Shown one piece after another: positions 46,441 to 57,179 of a stretch of 64,000 nucleotides of DNA. The notes below the pieces were generated by a model. The model worked only from the letters and a program-made list of their open reading frames with translations. It made no database searches and was not told where the DNA came from. The position numbers were made by a program, and so were the translations under genes. The first letter of the stretch is position 1; every line of letters starts with the position of its first letter. Source of the DNA: an uncultured Planctomycetaceae bacterium (GTDB lineage Bacteria; Planctomycetota; Planctomycetia; Pirellulales; Pirellulaceae); NCBI GenBank assembly GCA_937862885.1, contig CALMEE010000136.1, positions 1 to 64,000 of the forward strand. The letters are read 5' to 3'.

Positions 46441-49226
46441 TCTGCCTCCAGCGGTGGGCCAATCCACTTCTCGAACACGCGTTTCTGCAGAATTCGATCG
46501 AATACGTCATCGAACCCAGTCTTGGCATTGGGACTGAACTCGTTTTGGCGAATCAAACGGACAAGGTCTTTGGATTGCGAAATCGCATCATCGAACTGTT
46601 CATCGGACCAATTCCCAATATCGAACGTAATGTCGTCCAGCCGCTGCCCGATCCTACCGTATCCGACAACGATTCCGTGGCCTGAATCATAATTTGAATC
46701 GCTAACTAGCCAGCGATAAAGTGGTAGTTGCAGGCTTCGCCAATGACCATCTTTTCTGCCGAGCTGGTTGGACGTCTTCCATTTTTGCGATGACTTGAAA
46801 TCGATTACGGCGATTTGTTTGCTGGTATCGTGCCGTTCAACGCGATCGATTCGACCAGATATTCGCAATGCTTCACCATCGACGTCCAGCGTCTTGGCCA
46901 AATCAGAAAGTTCGGACTCGATAATGCTCCAACCTTCACGGCGACGCCGCGCTTGGGCAATGGCATACTGATCGAGTCGCATTTCCATTTGACTACGTTG
47001 AATTTGCAGGACTGGACTTCCTCCGCGCGCAAACTCTCGCTGGAAATACGCTGAAAGTTGATCACCCAAAAACGCTCGAATCGTTTCGGAATCGGTCGAG
47101 TCTTTGAGCGGCGAGCGGCCAAACTCTTCAATAATCTTATGAATGAGCGAACCCACCGCAGCATGATCCAATTCTTCTATTTGCTCCTCGATTGACTTCA
47201 GCCGCAGTATGCGCGTCAAATAGAACCTGTAGGGGCAATCGAGGTACGCGTCGAAATCGGTAACGCTAAGTTGGGCCAGTTTCGGTAATTGCGGCAATGC
47301 GGGAACTGCAAAGCGTTGATCCCGACTTGCCGACCTCCGTCCATGCTGCTCACGCGGCGCTTCGGCGTATCGAATAATGTGCATGAGACGATGCGCGTTT
47401 TTCAACACATCGTCGCCAAACAATAGTCGACTGGGCATCATTGGATAATGCGAAACATCTTTTCTCCCAACCAAAAATAAAGCCTGTTGGCGCGTTTTGA
47501 GCAGCAAGTTTAAGCCATGTTTGTCACGCACAAGTCTCATCCGGTTATCCAACAAGCCTAATTGGCTGCGCAATCGATTCGGCAAAAAGGGATGAAAATC
47601 GCGAGACTGCGGAATCACGCCTTCGTTAAAGGACGTAACGATGGCCACAGGTGCATCGTCCCAAATCAAGTCAAGCCACCCCATCATCTCGATCGCATCG
47701 GTTGAACGATCGGCGAAAGTCTGCCGCTCCGCCAATGCCGCCAAAACGACGCGCAACGAATCAACCGCATCGCACGTTACCTGCAGAGGACTTGTCAAAC
47801 TTTCGATTTCAACCAAAACGGAACTGAGCGCATTCAGCGAACTCAAAATCGGCTTCGATTCAGGAACGTCTCGATCAATGTCTGCTCCTCGATAGAATGC
47901 CTGCAGCACATCGCGCCAATGGACGGCCCATTGAGGAAATCGCATGGTTGTATTTAATTTGCCAGAGCCTCCCAACAATCTGGCAAGCTCAGCCACAACC
48001 TTCCCCAATAGCGTGCCGTCTGAAGCTTTCTCCAAGTTAACCAGGAACGGAAAACGTGCCGCATTCTCATCGTCGAGTTGCTGCAACCACGTGTCACGCC
48101 TCAATTTCTTCGTCAGCCACGTATAGACGTCTTCGTGACGTAGCAAACCTGCAAGTTCTTCGTAGCGCCGACTCTCTAAGAACTCTCGGATCCGCTGTAG
48201 CAACCGTATAGGGCCCGTGGCGTCAATGGTCGTGCCGGTCGCATCGTGAACCTCGGCGCCGGCATTCCGAAAAGACCTAGTCAAGTATGGAATAAGCCCC
48301 GTTTCGGGAACCGCCACAGCGATTTGCGATGCACAATAGCTATCTCCCAACCTTGCGACAAAATCAACGGCAATGAGGGCTTGGTCGGTCGGGTGGGTGC
48401 CAGTCCGAACTTGCTGCTGGTCGATGGGAACAACGTACGATTCCCAAAACTCCGGAACTAAACCACCTAGCGGATCAAACCCGGATTGAGTCGGCGAATC
48501 CGCAGCCACTAGCACTGTTACCTGAGAAGCTACCTGCAACAGCATTTGACGTATCGCGCGATTTAATTCAACAGAGCCTAGTATCCATATCTCGCGATCC
48601 GTCTGGCACTCTTGCTTTTCGACCGCAAACCGGCGAGCTGTCTGAATATCCCAAGTGCCAAATTCGCGCATGACTTTGAAATAGTTCATCTGCAAACGAT
48701 GCAGGAGTTCCCAGCGATCATGGTCTGTGAATTGCGGATTTTGTTTGGCAATGTTTAAGACATCTCGAAAGCTATACAAATGGCCAGCTAACTCTCGATG
48801 CAATTCGGCAATTGAACGTGCCAAGTTGAACCGATCGATCCAGCGAATTTCGGCAAGAGCTGGAGAGCCAACAAGCCTCAATTCGTCATTTGGAAAACCC
48901 TCTAGTGCGCGCGTCCAAGCCAGACGTTGCACAAGATCTGAAGCTAAGGGGTGTTGTTGACGATAGAGAAATTCCGGCAATTGCCCCAGCGTACAAATGG
49001 TGGGCGGGTAGAGTGTTGCACCCGCTTGCTTCGACTCGATGACCAGCAGCTCAAGCAGCCTACGACAAGCACGCGACGTAGGCAAGCCAAGCACCGCCTT
49101 CGACATATCCCACGTGCGGCCTTGCGAATAACTACGCTTGAGCAACTCAATCGTTTCCGAGAAAACCCCTCGTTCAGGATCAAGCCAGACGCGCCGTATC
49201 GACGTAATGTTCATGTCGGTCGCCAT
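46437..49226 (-). CDS. AddB-type exonuclease subunit with PD-(D/E)xK domain
   Basis: The 929-residue partner of AddA has an N-terminal helicase-like half that lacks a standard Walker A (LGLPTSRACRRLLELL appears where GxxGxGKT would be) and a C-terminal RecB-like nuclease domain with VIDFKSSQKW near residue 835. TDFDAYLDCPYRFYLTRIL marks the start of the nuclease region. In Bacillus AddB four cysteines, three after the nuclease core, hold an iron-sulfur cluster; here there is no cysteine after the DFKSS motif, so this cluster looks absent. The start is ATG at 49226; another ATG lies at 49214. The gene overlaps addA by one codon. Confidence 0.82.
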   Translation of the reverse strand: MATDMNITSIRRVWLDPERGVFSETIELLKRSYSQGRTWDMSKAVLGLPTSRACRRLLELLVIESKQAGATLYPPTICTLGQLPEFLYRQQHPLASDLVQRLAWTRALEGFPNDELRLVGSPALAEIRWIDRFNLARSIAELHRELAGHLYSFRDVLNIAKQNPQFTDHDRWELLHRLQMNYFKVMREFGTWDIQTARRFAVEKQECQTDREIWILGSVELNRAIRQMLLQVASQVTVLVAADSPTQSGFDPLGGLVPEFWESYVVPIDQQQVRTGTHPTDQALIAVDFVARLGDSYCASQIAVAVPETGLIPYLTRSFRNAGAEVHDATGTTIDATGPIRLLQRIREFLESRRYEELAGLLRHEDVYTWLTKKLRRDTWLQQLDDENAARFPFLVNLEKASDGTLLGKVVAELARLLGGSGKLNTTMRFPQWAVHWRDVLQAFYRGADIDRDVPESKPILSSLNALSSVLVEIESLTSPLQVTCDAVDSLRVVLAALAERQTFADRSTDAIEMMGWLDLIWDDAPVAIVTSFNEGVIPQSRDFHPFLPNRLRSQLGLLDNRMRLVRDKHGLNLLLKTRQQALFLVGRKDVSHYPMMPSRLLFGDDVLKNAHRLMHIIRYAEAPREQHGRRSASRDQRFAVPALPQLPKLAQLSVTDFDAYLDCPYRFYLTRILRLKSIEEQIEELDHAAVGSLIHKIIEEFGRSPLKDSTDSETIRAFLGDQLSAYFQREFARGGSPVLQIQRSQMEMRLDQYAIAQARRRREGWSIIESELSDLAKTLDVDGEALRISGRIDRVERHDTSKQIAVIDFKSSQKWKTSNQLGRKDGHWRSLQLPLYRWLVSDSNYDSGHGIVVGYGRIGQRLDDITFDIGNWSDEQFDDAISQSKDLVRLIRQNEFSPNAKTGFDDVFDRILQKRVFEKWIGPPLEAE

Positions 49227-49346
49227 AGTATTTCGTCTAGGCAAATGGCCGAAGGTAAGTTCGGAACGAAGTCGCGATTTCACGACATACGACTAATGGC
49301 AGATCTTGCAATCGTGGCGTGCTCGAGTACTGACTTGGAATGAACA

Positions 49347-50495
49347 TCAAGCTCGCGAGACGGCGACCCAGCACTTTTGCGCGGCACTTTCCAAAATCGC
49401 ATCGCACACTTGTTGAGTTTCCAGCGCATCCCTAAACGTCGGTCCAACGGGCATACCGTCCTGCAAACCTTGCAAGAAGTCCGCGACTTGATGTACAAAC
49501 GAATGTTCGTAACCGATTTGCAGGCCTGGCACCCACCAATGGTCCATATACGGATGGTCACCTCCATGGTCCGTCACGTGGATACTGCGCCATCCTCGCG
49601 TGGCCGATTCGTCCGCGTGAGAAAAATATCCGAGGCGGTGTAAGTCATGCAAATCCCAACTGACAGATCCCTTTTCTCCGTTGACTTCAAACGTGTAAAG
49701 AGCCTTGTGCCCGCGCGCATAGCGCGTCGATTCGAATAATCCCAGCGAGCCGTTTTCAAATCGACAGAGCACAGCACATGCATCATCGATTCCTACCGGT
49801 TCAACCTTTCCAGTCAGGGTATGCAAGCGTTCCTTGACGAACGTCTCCGTCATCGCGCATACTTCAGTAATTGAGCCGTTGATCCAAATAGCTGTATCCA
49901 GACAATGGGCTAACAGGTCTCCCGTCACGCCCGATCCCGCTGCTTGAACATCTAGCCGCCACAGCCCCGTGCCGCCTTGTGGCAGGTCTGATGAAATGGT
50001 CCAGTCTTGTAGGAAGTTAGCGCGATAATGGAACACCCGCCCTAATTGGCCTTGCTCAACCATCGTCTTGGCCAAGCTGACGGCTGGAACGCGCCGGTAG
50101 TTGTACCAAACCATGTTGGGAACTTTTGCCTGTTCGACCGCTTGGCACATCACCAACCCGTCGGCGCTGTTCATCGCAAGCGGTTTTTCGCACAGCACCA
50201 TCTTGCCAGCTTGCGCGGCGGCGATCGCGATTTCGCGATGCAAATTGTTGGGCACACATATATCGATCGCGTCGATATCCGCACGATCGATCAACCTCCG
50301 CCAATCGGTCTCCACCGATTCATAGCCCCAGGTATCAGCAAACTTCCTAACGTCGGCTGCATTTCGTCCACAGGCGGCTTTGAGAACCGGTTGATACTCC
50401 AGCGCGAAAAAATGGTTCACTTTGCGATAGGCGTTCGAATGAGCACGCCCCATGAAACCATAGCCAATCATGCCAATATTGAGCGGTTTCTTCAT
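49347..50495 (-). CDS. Gfo/Idh/MocA-family NAD(P)-dependent oxidoreductase
   Basis: The 382-residue protein has the N-terminal Rossmann signature [17 protein letters not shown] (residues 7-23), the nucleotide contact [12 protein letters not shown], the EKP motif VLCEKPLAM near 100-108 that holds the catalytic lysine, and a C-terminal alpha-beta domain ([19 protein letters not shown]). Family members oxidise sugars, inositols or sugar acids using NAD. It is the third-to-last oxidoreductase-type gene of a leftward cluster with an isomerase, a cupin, a GNAT protein and a second oxidoreductase. The substrate is not known. ATG at 50495 with GGGGAA just before it. Confidence 0.9.
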   Translation of the reverse strand: MKKPLNIGMIGYGFMGRAHSNAYRKVNHFFALEYQPVLKAACGRNAADVRKFADTWGYESVETDWRRLIDRADIDAIDICVPNNLHREIAIAAAQAGKMVLCEKPLAMNSADGLVMCQAVEQAKVPNMVWYNYRRVPAVSLAKTMVEQGQLGRVFHYRANFLQDWTISSDLPQGGTGLWRLDVQAAGSGVTGDLLAHCLDTAIWINGSITEVCAMTETFVKERLHTLTGKVEPVGIDDACAVLCRFENGSLGLFESTRYARGHKALYTFEVNGEKGSVSWDLHDLHRLGYFSHADESATRGWRSIHVTDHGGDHPYMDHWWVPGLQIGYEHSFVHQVADFLQGLQDGMPVGPTFRDALETQQVCDAILESAAQKCWVAVSRA

Positions 50496-50724
50496 TGATT
50501 CCCCTATGCCTCAAAAAACATCAAACACGCTAAAAGAACTAATCGACACGACCTTTCGAGCACAAGTGTTCGCAAAGTGGCTTTCGAAGCGGCACGTTTT
50601 TACTAATTAAAACGTCACGTTCGACAAGTCTGGTCAGTATCGGCAACCATTTTGAAAAAAACTGAAAATCCTCTCTGGAAACCAGAGTACCCATGAACCT
50701 GCTGGGGCTTTAACGTCATTTCAG

Positions 50725-51735
50725 CTACCAACCGTGTTGGTCTCGAACCTGCATCATGACGCGCAGAATGTCGTTGTAGGTCTGCTTATTTTCCAAGACA
50801 GCGTTTGGAAACATACAGCCATCCCAGCACAGATGCTGTATCCCTCGTTCCGCCGCTCCTTGCAACCAATAGCCGCTACATTTTACGATGTCCAGCTTTC
50901 CATTCGGGTCAGTCGCCGGACAATGTCGCCCAGTCTTATCATGTGATCCACTTCCTTTGACAGTCCCGTCATTTTGAGCCACGTGAAAATCGATTGTCCA
51001 TGGACGCAGAGCTTGGGTAAGTGTTTCGTACGCTTGCCAAAATTGTTCATCGGAATAATTTTCGGGCAACAACCGGTGTTCGGCGGCGTTGTAACCAAGC
51101 AAATACAGATACGTATGCGCTAAGTCCGCTTGGAATCCGACGGTATCCCGCATGTCGACGAGTTCCAACAAATTGACCATGTCGCGCCACGAATGCATGC
51201 CCCCCCAACAAATTTCTCCTTCAGCGGCAAGTCGTTCGTCGAAGTCCTGCGCGATTTCTCCGGCTTTGCGAAAGGTCTCCGCAATTCTCTTCTGGTTGTC
51301 CAGTGGGTTCTGTTGCCAATCTGCGGGTCCACAGGCTGAGTCGATGCGAACCACACCATACTTACGAATCCCCATGTCACGTAGGCGCGCAGCAATCTGG
51401 CAAGCTTTTCGCACGGCCGTTAAAAATCCTTGAACTTGCACATCGTTGCCCATTGCATTGCCTTCGAACCAAATCGGCGCGACCACCGAGCCCACCGACA
51501 ATCCGTATCCAGCAATTTGATCAACGAGACGTTTCAGTCCATCCTCGGAAATATCGATGCTGACATGCGGATCGTACAAGAACAAATCGACCCCATCAAA
51601 TTTCGTGCCATCAACTTCTGCTTGCGCGGTTAGATTGAGCATCGTTTCCAGACCGATGGCAGGTTCTTCAGCATCCGGACCCTTGCCAACTAGACCTGGC
51701 CACATTGCGTTATGCAGTTTGGGAAATTGATTCAT
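50725..51735 (-). CDS. Sugar phosphate isomerase/epimerase-like TIM-barrel protein
   Basis: The 336-residue product belongs to the xylose-isomerase-like TIM-barrel superfamily. Features include [20 protein letters not shown] near 45-60, [36 protein letters not shown] and [16 protein letters not shown], with His/Glu/Asp residues placed as metal ligands. It likely catalyses isomerisation or epimerisation of a ketose or a sugar acid. The start has GGAG upstream of ATG 51735. It sits 229 bases from the Gfo/Idh gene and 57 bases from the cupin gene, on the same strand. The exact substrate cannot be told; a role in degrading an unusual sugar is the best guess. Confidence 0.85.
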   Translation of the reverse strand: MNQFPKLHNAMWPGLVGKGPDAEEPAIGLETMLNLTAQAEVDGTKFDGVDLFLYDPHVSIDISEDGLKRLVDQIAGYGLSVGSVVAPIWFEGNAMGNDVQVQGFLTAVRKACQIAARLRDMGIRKYGVVRIDSACGPADWQQNPLDNQKRIAETFRKAGEIAQDFDERLAAEGEICWGGMHSWRDMVNLLELVDMRDTVGFQADLAHTYLYLLGYNAAEHRLLPENYSDEQFWQAYETLTQALRPWTIDFHVAQNDGTVKGSGSHDKTGRHCPATDPNGKLDIVKCSGYWLQGAAERGIQHLCWDGCMFPNAVLENKQTYNDILRVMMQVRDQHGW

Positions 51736-51791
51736 TTCGACTCCAGCGGAAAATCGTTGTTACAAAACTTAGCGCAGCACTGCAACGGATG

Positions 51792-53021
51792 TCAGACTTC
51801 CACTGCATGGTCACCAACTTGAGGAAGCTGAGTAAATACATCTGGACCAAAATAGCGTAGCCCAACCAAAGGTTCATCCCCAGTATTTTCTACCGAGTAA
51901 CCCGACTTGGCTGCATCATGCGATATGAACACCTCGTCGCTGGTTCGTTCACCAAAACGAATCAAACTCGGAGTTTGTAAAGTCATTCGACCAATCCGAC
52001 CAGTTCCCTGGACGGTAATCCAACCACTCGCGCCCGGATCGGTGATGCGGCATTGGTGACGTGGGAGCACGGTAAGTTCCCGAGCGCTGAACAATTGCCG
52101 ACCATTAACGGTCCCATAAACGATCCAACGGTCAACCCAACCTTCGCCTTGCTCAGCGACAATCGGTTCCAAATAGTTACTTTGCTTGAAATTCGGATCG
52201 ATGTTCTTGTCCCAGTCTAGCTGGCTAATGATGAAATCTAAATCTGCGTGTTTGTCTTTCGGCATGTCTTTAACCAGCAATGACCAGGGAACAAATCGCC
52301 CCTCGACAATATTTTGAAACATGCCAAAAACATCACTCCCCCATTGCGGTTCATAGGTGCAGAGCGAGCCGGGAGCATGCAAAACACCGGGGGGAATGAG
52401 CCAACCTGTGCCTCGCTTGAGCTTGTATGCTTTTGATAGTTCTAGAATGCCGTTATCACTCGCTTGCCACTTTTCTAAACAGCGAATGATGTCCGACTTT
52501 TTCGTTCCTGGTTCTAACCCCATAAAGGTGTAGGGAAAGTGATTGTCGCAGTTGTTATATTGTGGCGGAAAATAATAACTCTCCGGCTTGCCTTCTTGTC
52601 CCACCAAGGCCGCATCTTCAAACCCCTGATGCATGTGGTGCGGTATCGGGCCCAAGTTATCAAAGAATTTTGAATAGACAGGCCACCGACGATATGAATT
52701 CCACATCGCCGCGCCGATCAGCACTTCAGGTCTCTCCGCAATGGCGTCGCGTAACAAGAATTCCTTCCCCTCGAACACGCAGAAACTCAGCCCTTCATGC
52801 CATTGCCGCCCTTCGTTCTGCGCTTCCGTTGTGCTTGCGAACCAGCGCTCATCAATGCCACCGCGCTCAGTCCCTAACGCATAATAGTCGTCCGGATGCA
52901 AACGAATTCGCCGACCAGGGTGCAGGAAACTGCGCGGCACCCATGTCGGCGTCAATCGCAAAATCCCCTCGCCCGCTTCCAAGGCACTTTCTACAACCCG
53001 CGTAATATTTTCAGCCGTCAA
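51792..53021 (-). CDS. Mannose-6-phosphate-isomerase-like cupin protein
   Basis: The 409-residue product has a cupin fold with two halves. The metal site is visible as IPHHMHQGFED near residues 125-136 and GWLIPPGVLHAPGSL near 210-224, matching the H-x-H..E..H pattern of type I phosphomannose isomerases. The N-terminal 100 residues (RSFLHPGRRIRLHPDDYY) form a specific leader domain. The probable role is isomerisation of a sugar or a sugar acid in the same pathway as its neighbours. The start is TTG at 53019-53021, with GAGG at 8 bases; no ATG start is in place. It belongs to the same leftward cluster. The substrate is unknown. Confidence 0.75.
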   Translation of the reverse strand: MTAENITRVVESALEAGEGILRLTPTWVPRSFLHPGRRIRLHPDDYYALGTERGGIDERWFASTTEAQNEGRQWHEGLSFCVFEGKEFLLRDAIAERPEVLIGAAMWNSYRRWPVYSKFFDNLGPIPHHMHQGFEDAALVGQEGKPESYYFPPQYNNCDNHFPYTFMGLEPGTKKSDIIRCLEKWQASDNGILELSKAYKLKRGTGWLIPPGVLHAPGSLCTYEPQWGSDVFGMFQNIVEGRFVPWSLLVKDMPKDKHADLDFIISQLDWDKNIDPNFKQSNYLEPIVAEQGEGWVDRWIVYGTVNGRQLFSARELTVLPRHQCRITDPGASGWITVQGTGRIGRMTLQTPSLIRFGERTSDEVFISHDAAKSGYSVENTGDEPLVGLRYFGPDVFTQLPQVGDHAVEV

Positions 53022-53261
53022 TGCATTCCTCGCACAACAAAAAACAGGTATTGAATCAACCTATCCAAATCCCATGAACCAACATTACTGCTTATGGTAA
53101 GCATCACTCGAATCAACACGACACAGCTCAAATATCGTGTCAGAACTACCCAGCCTATGCTTGCCGGTTTTAACTGGTTTTTGCCGTTTTGACAAGTAAC
53201 GGATACATCCCCATGGCTGGCGCAAGCCTGGCAGCCTCTCCGGTTAGATGATCGCGAACGA

Positions 53262-54236
53262 TTAAGCGTTCAGGATCTTTTTGGACATCGATTGCGCGTA
53301 ATCAACCTCTTGAAATCCAAACTTGTCGAATAAACGTTGTGCGGCAGCATTCGAATCAATGACCTGCGCTTCGACAAGGTTCACGCCCAAATCCTTAAGT
53401 TGACGCAACGACTCTCCCACGAGGAATGTGGCCAGTCCACTCTTGCGGGAATCCTGCTCAATTCGCAACGCGAACAACCCCATCGTGCGTACCCCCCAAT
53501 CACGCGACAAGGGTTGAATATCCCAATAGGTGACTCGCCCCACTGGATTTGCCAACTTTCGCGCAGAGATCACGAATTCGATTCGATCGGTTTCTCCAAG
53601 CACACACGACTCCCACCAAGTGCTCGTCTCGGGTCCCATCACCGCCTCAACCTGATAGTTGCGGCGAATGAGCGATTGCTGTCGATCTACAACCGCCTGG
53701 AAATTTTGCAGACGCAGATGCAGGATTCGAATGCGGGCTGTCTGCTCATAGCCCATGCGGTTCAATAAATCCAAAAACTCGGGCTGGCGTTCTGGCAAGA
53801 CTCCGGGCAACCTTGAACCACCAAACAAGCCTAGGTAGAACGGTCCATCTGGAAAACGACTCCCCACATGAATTTGGCGACTACCTTTCTCGACCAAGTA
53901 CGCCTCAGCCCGACGAATCAATTCAACGCCAACCTCAGCGCGTTGCTCCGGCGGTTCGTCGCCGTCCAACATCAGCAGCGAAATAACTCCTTGCGAAAAG
54001 TCTAGGTCAGTCCAATCGTCGGTGGGAGCGAATCCGGCATGACAAAATCCAAGCATTTTTTCTCCCGACATTGCCACGATAAAACCAGCTGGGTCAAAAT
54101 ATGGCTTGGAAAGCACCATGTTCTCAAACAATACATGCGAGAACGAATCCGCGATACGTACACGGTCAGTTTGTTTGCGCCAGATGCGGACGATTTCGGG
54201 TGGATCTGTATTAAAGAAGGAACGGTACTGGGTCAC
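53262..54236 (-). CDS. Tandem GNAT-family N-acetyltransferase
   Basis: The 324-residue product holds two GNAT domains, as in mycothiol-synthase-like proteins. The first (about 1-160) has FIVAMSGEKMLGFCHAGFAP and ELIRRAEAYLVEKGSRQIHVGS. The second (about 180-324) has VGRVTYWDIQPLSRDWGVRT, LFALRIEQDSRKSGLATFLV with the acetyl-CoA loop and RQLKDLGVNLVEAQV, ending in ANAAAQRLFDKFGFQEVD-like NSNAAAQRLFDKFG. GNAT enzymes transfer acetyl from acetyl-CoA to amines; the acceptor is not known. GTG start at 54234-54236. It is embedded in the sugar-type cluster, which may mean acetylation of an amino sugar or an unrelated passenger role. Confidence 0.82.
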   Translation of the reverse strand: MTQYRSFFNTDPPEIVRIWRKQTDRVRIADSFSHVLFENMVLSKPYFDPAGFIVAMSGEKMLGFCHAGFAPTDDWTDLDFSQGVISLLMLDGDEPPEQRAEVGVELIRRAEAYLVEKGSRQIHVGSRFPDGPFYLGLFGGSRLPGVLPERQPEFLDLLNRMGYEQTARIRILHLRLQNFQAVVDRQQSLIRRNYQVEAVMGPETSTWWESCVLGETDRIEFVISARKLANPVGRVTYWDIQPLSRDWGVRTMGLFALRIEQDSRKSGLATFLVGESLRQLKDLGVNLVEAQVIDSNAAAQRLFDKFGFQEVDYAQSMSKKILNA

Positions 54237-54440
54237 AAACTTGCGGTAAGCTATGGATAAATGAACAAGCCCCTCTTATACACCGTCGTTCGTTAATCGA
54301 ACATGGACGATCGGCAAACAGAACTGCTAAATTGCCGAATTGCTGAATTGCGATCGAGCTACCTTTGATGCTGCGAACGCTATGCGAAATATCAATTCAC
54401 GCGCAATCAGCAATTCCGCTAATTCTAATCAACCCAGCCA

Positions 54441-55574
54441 TTAGACTTGAGCCTGCAAAAGTTCAAAGGGCTTTGGTTGCACGATACTTGAATTGCTCAA
54501 TGCCGATTCAAAACATGCATCCAAGACCGCCTGCGTCTTTAAGGATATTTCCGGATAGTAGGGATCGAGTTTACCACTCAAGACGATTTCCGACATCCTG
54601 CGAAACAAGTTCGTTTCCTGTGCTGACGCGTGACTATTAGCGTACTCGGCTACGTTGTGTTGCGTGTCATGGCGTTCCATCCAAAAATCACATCCGTCAA
54701 CAATGAATTCGGCATTCTGCACCGCAAAACCCAATTGGTTGCCAAAATAGGGGAGCACGAAATCATTCACCGTGAGATGACCACGAGTGCCACTAATGTT
54801 CGCCCACTGTTGATGGTGCGTCTGAAACGACACGAAAAAACTGGCCGAAGTCTCTTCATCAAACACGAGTTCTGCTGAAAAATCCATGGGAACTGGGGCC
54901 GGACTATCGGGCCGCTGCAGCACCGATAACGCTCGCGCACAAACCTTTTGCGGCATTCGACCGCGCATCACCCACAGCGCAAAGCGGATCGTGTACCAAC
55001 CTAAATCGCCCAGACATCCATGCGGTTCAAGTCGGCTGTCCGTTCGAATGTTGGACCGATGAAACTCGTCTGGCGCATTGAAGCTGAACTGGCACGCAAT
55101 TCGCTTGATCTTCCCGACACTTTTCCCGTCGTCCAAAACTTCTCGCAATTTTGTCAATCTCGAACTGTGCATGTACATCACGCCATCCATGAACTGCACA
55201 TTGTTTTGGCGGCATGCATCAATCATCTCAGCCAAATCGTCGGCAGAGACGGCACACGGTTTTTCACACAAGACGTGCTTTCCTGCCTCGGCCGCTCGAA
55301 TCACCCATGTTTTGCGCAACCCAGTCGGCAAAGGAATATACACGGCATCAATCGAATTCGATTCGATAATCGACTCATAGCTGCCATGAGCTTCCGGTGC
55401 TTTGTCGAAGGCAAAGTAAGACTGGGCTCGATCTATGAACTTCTGCGCAGAATCTCGGGAACGACTGGCCACTCCGGCAACAACGCCATTGCCCGATTTA
55501 TGCACCGCTTGCCAATTCTTAAAGCCGATCTCGGCGGTACTCAAAAACCCCCAACGGCAAATTCGATCACTCAC
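54441..55574 (-). CDS. Gfo/Idh/MocA-family oxidoreductase, dihydrodiol-dehydrogenase-like
   Basis: The 377-residue product has the N-terminal nucleotide-binding WGFLSTAEIGFKNW (residues 9-22), YIPLPTGLRKTWVIRAAEAGKH and the catalytic KHVLCEKPCAVSAD. The C-terminal half (GDLGWYTIRFALWVM near 190-204, with LHSSR-like MHSSRLTKLREVL) is like that of dihydrodiol or glucose-fructose-type dehydrogenases. It is the promoter-proximal member of the leftward cluster. The start is GTG at 55572-55574, with GGAG 9 bases before. The substrate is not known; the presence of a second family member 4 kb away suggests consecutive oxidation or reduction steps. Confidence 0.88.
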   Translation of the reverse strand: MSDRICRWGFLSTAEIGFKNWQAVHKSGNGVVAGVASRSRDSAQKFIDRAQSYFAFDKAPEAHGSYESIIESNSIDAVYIPLPTGLRKTWVIRAAEAGKHVLCEKPCAVSADDLAEMIDACRQNNVQFMDGVMYMHSSRLTKLREVLDDGKSVGKIKRIACQFSFNAPDEFHRSNIRTDSRLEPHGCLGDLGWYTIRFALWVMRGRMPQKVCARALSVLQRPDSPAPVPMDFSAELVFDEETSASFFVSFQTHHQQWANISGTRGHLTVNDFVLPYFGNQLGFAVQNAEFIVDGCDFWMERHDTQHNVAEYANSHASAQETNLFRRMSEIVLSGKLDPYYPEISLKTQAVLDACFESALSNSSIVQPKPFELLQAQV

Positions 55575-57179
55575 AGCCTTTACTCCTGCACAGTACTAAT
55601 CAGAGCCAATATTTCATTCAACAAAATGTTGCACATTTGCAGAATTTTTACAACCAGCCAGACCTGGAGTTCTCGTTATCTACTACCATTTGAACATCAA
55701 CATCTGGGTTGCCGCAGACCAGTGCATAAAGAAGAAACTCTAGATCAGGTAGGCCATCTTCTGAACGCAAAATCGAGGGAAACCACCGTCGCGTCGTTCA
55801 AGTTTATCCTCCACGAGAAGAGCCTGAAAGAAGCATCTTCCCTCAAAACATCAGGAATTCCGCGCACGTTGCCGATCTAAAATCCTGAGTTAACCAATTG
55901 TCCAATCCGCGAATGAAATTTCGATGTCTTAACCGCGATTCCCACATGCGCGTGAAAACTCGACACTTACAGACAGCTTCTAGGGGACTGAAAGCCGGGC
56001 GAGTCTACTTCACATGCAGCTTGCCAGAGTACCGGACTTACACCTGCGCCAACCGCGAATCATGTTGGTGAGCGGGAAGTGTTTCTACGTCCAGCAGAAT
56101 GGCAGAAATTATACTTGCGTGGTTAATCGCGGCATCGGGGTCGGAGCGAGTTCCTTCCCTGTCACCCAGTCGCAGCTCGCGTCGATCCTTTGTGGCGGTT
56201 ACTTGCCTCTAAAGCTGGGCCGTGCGGCAAGTTAAGCTCCGCCACGCAACGATTTTTCCCCAATTTCCGACTCGTGATTGTCGAAAAATCATTGCGCGCA
56301 GTTTACCATGCTGACGGACACGTGGCTGGGGTTCAACTGCCTCGAACTCGGACATATTGATTGCCAAAGGATGTACATTTTTTCTGTTTATGGGTCGCCC
56401 CCGGAAATGACGAACTTGGGTATTGGATGCTAGCCCACAGTCGTCTCAATTCGGCTTGAAAAAACGTCGCTAATCTTTGAATGCGTCTAAAATAAAGAAC
56501 TTATTAAAATGGGGACTAGACTGGTCAAAATTGGTGAATAGAATCTAGATACCGCTTGATCACCGCTCCCCCTCGCGCTGACAATCCGTTCGGATTTCGG
56601 CCCATTTCTATCTGGGTGCCATTTGATCACGGAGTAGGTTTCCATTGAAACCATGGGTCTGAATGACCTGATTTTTGTGTCGCAATTTTTAACAAGATCC
56701 TCTTGCACCGGGCATCACAATACGCGGGCTTTAGTTTTGAGCACCCTTTATGATCGGCGTTTCGTAATCGAGGTGCGCCATCTGCGAGGTACGCTCGGCA
56801 AAGTGAACCGCTGGAGTGATCTTCGCGATTGAGTGAATCAGCCATGGTTATTGATTCGACGACTGAGTTTGCCACGAGAATGACTACCAAGAGTACATCC
56901 GTCGGAATCTTGTAAGGAAGCAAGCGGTTCCAGTTAAAATCGAAGAGATTCGAAAGAGTTTATCCAACCGGAATTTTTTGACAAATTGCGCGATCGCAGT
57001 TGATCCAATTCAGAAGGTGGTAAGTTGTAAGTGGGTGTTATGCGTTACGGGCTACGGCGACGCGATCAGCGCGGCTAGTCGGCCTGGCATAATGTCATTT
57101 GAATATTTAAGGGGCTGGCGGCGGCGTAAAGTTGGCGGTCCCAATTTCTTTAATGAATAGGTCATTGGAGGAGATTACT
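55575..57179. other. 1.6-kb stretch before the primary sigma gene, no gene supported
   Basis: This is the longest non-coding run of the window. It contains the promoters of the leftward sugar cluster and of the sigma-factor gene. A GC-richer segment at about 55990-56240 carries a 73-codon frame (56014-56235, with KCFYVQQNGRNYTCVVNRG), but it has no ribosome site or known family. Frames at 56487-56923 on the minus strand are also unrecognised. Decayed genes or an RNA are possible; I cannot support either. Confidence 0.4.

Noticed and set aside
50046-50498. 150-codon plus-strand frame
   Set aside because: Antisense shadow of the Gfo/Idh/MocA gene's N-terminal domain.
55020-55880. 286-codon plus-strand frame
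   Set aside because: It lies antisense to a clear Gfo/Idh/MocA oxidoreductase gene and has no start signal; a shadow of high-quality coding on the other strand.
56014-56235. GC-richer segment with a 73-codon frame
   Set aside because: I tried to read it as a riboswitch, SRP RNA or small gene. No consensus matched and no ribosome site is present.
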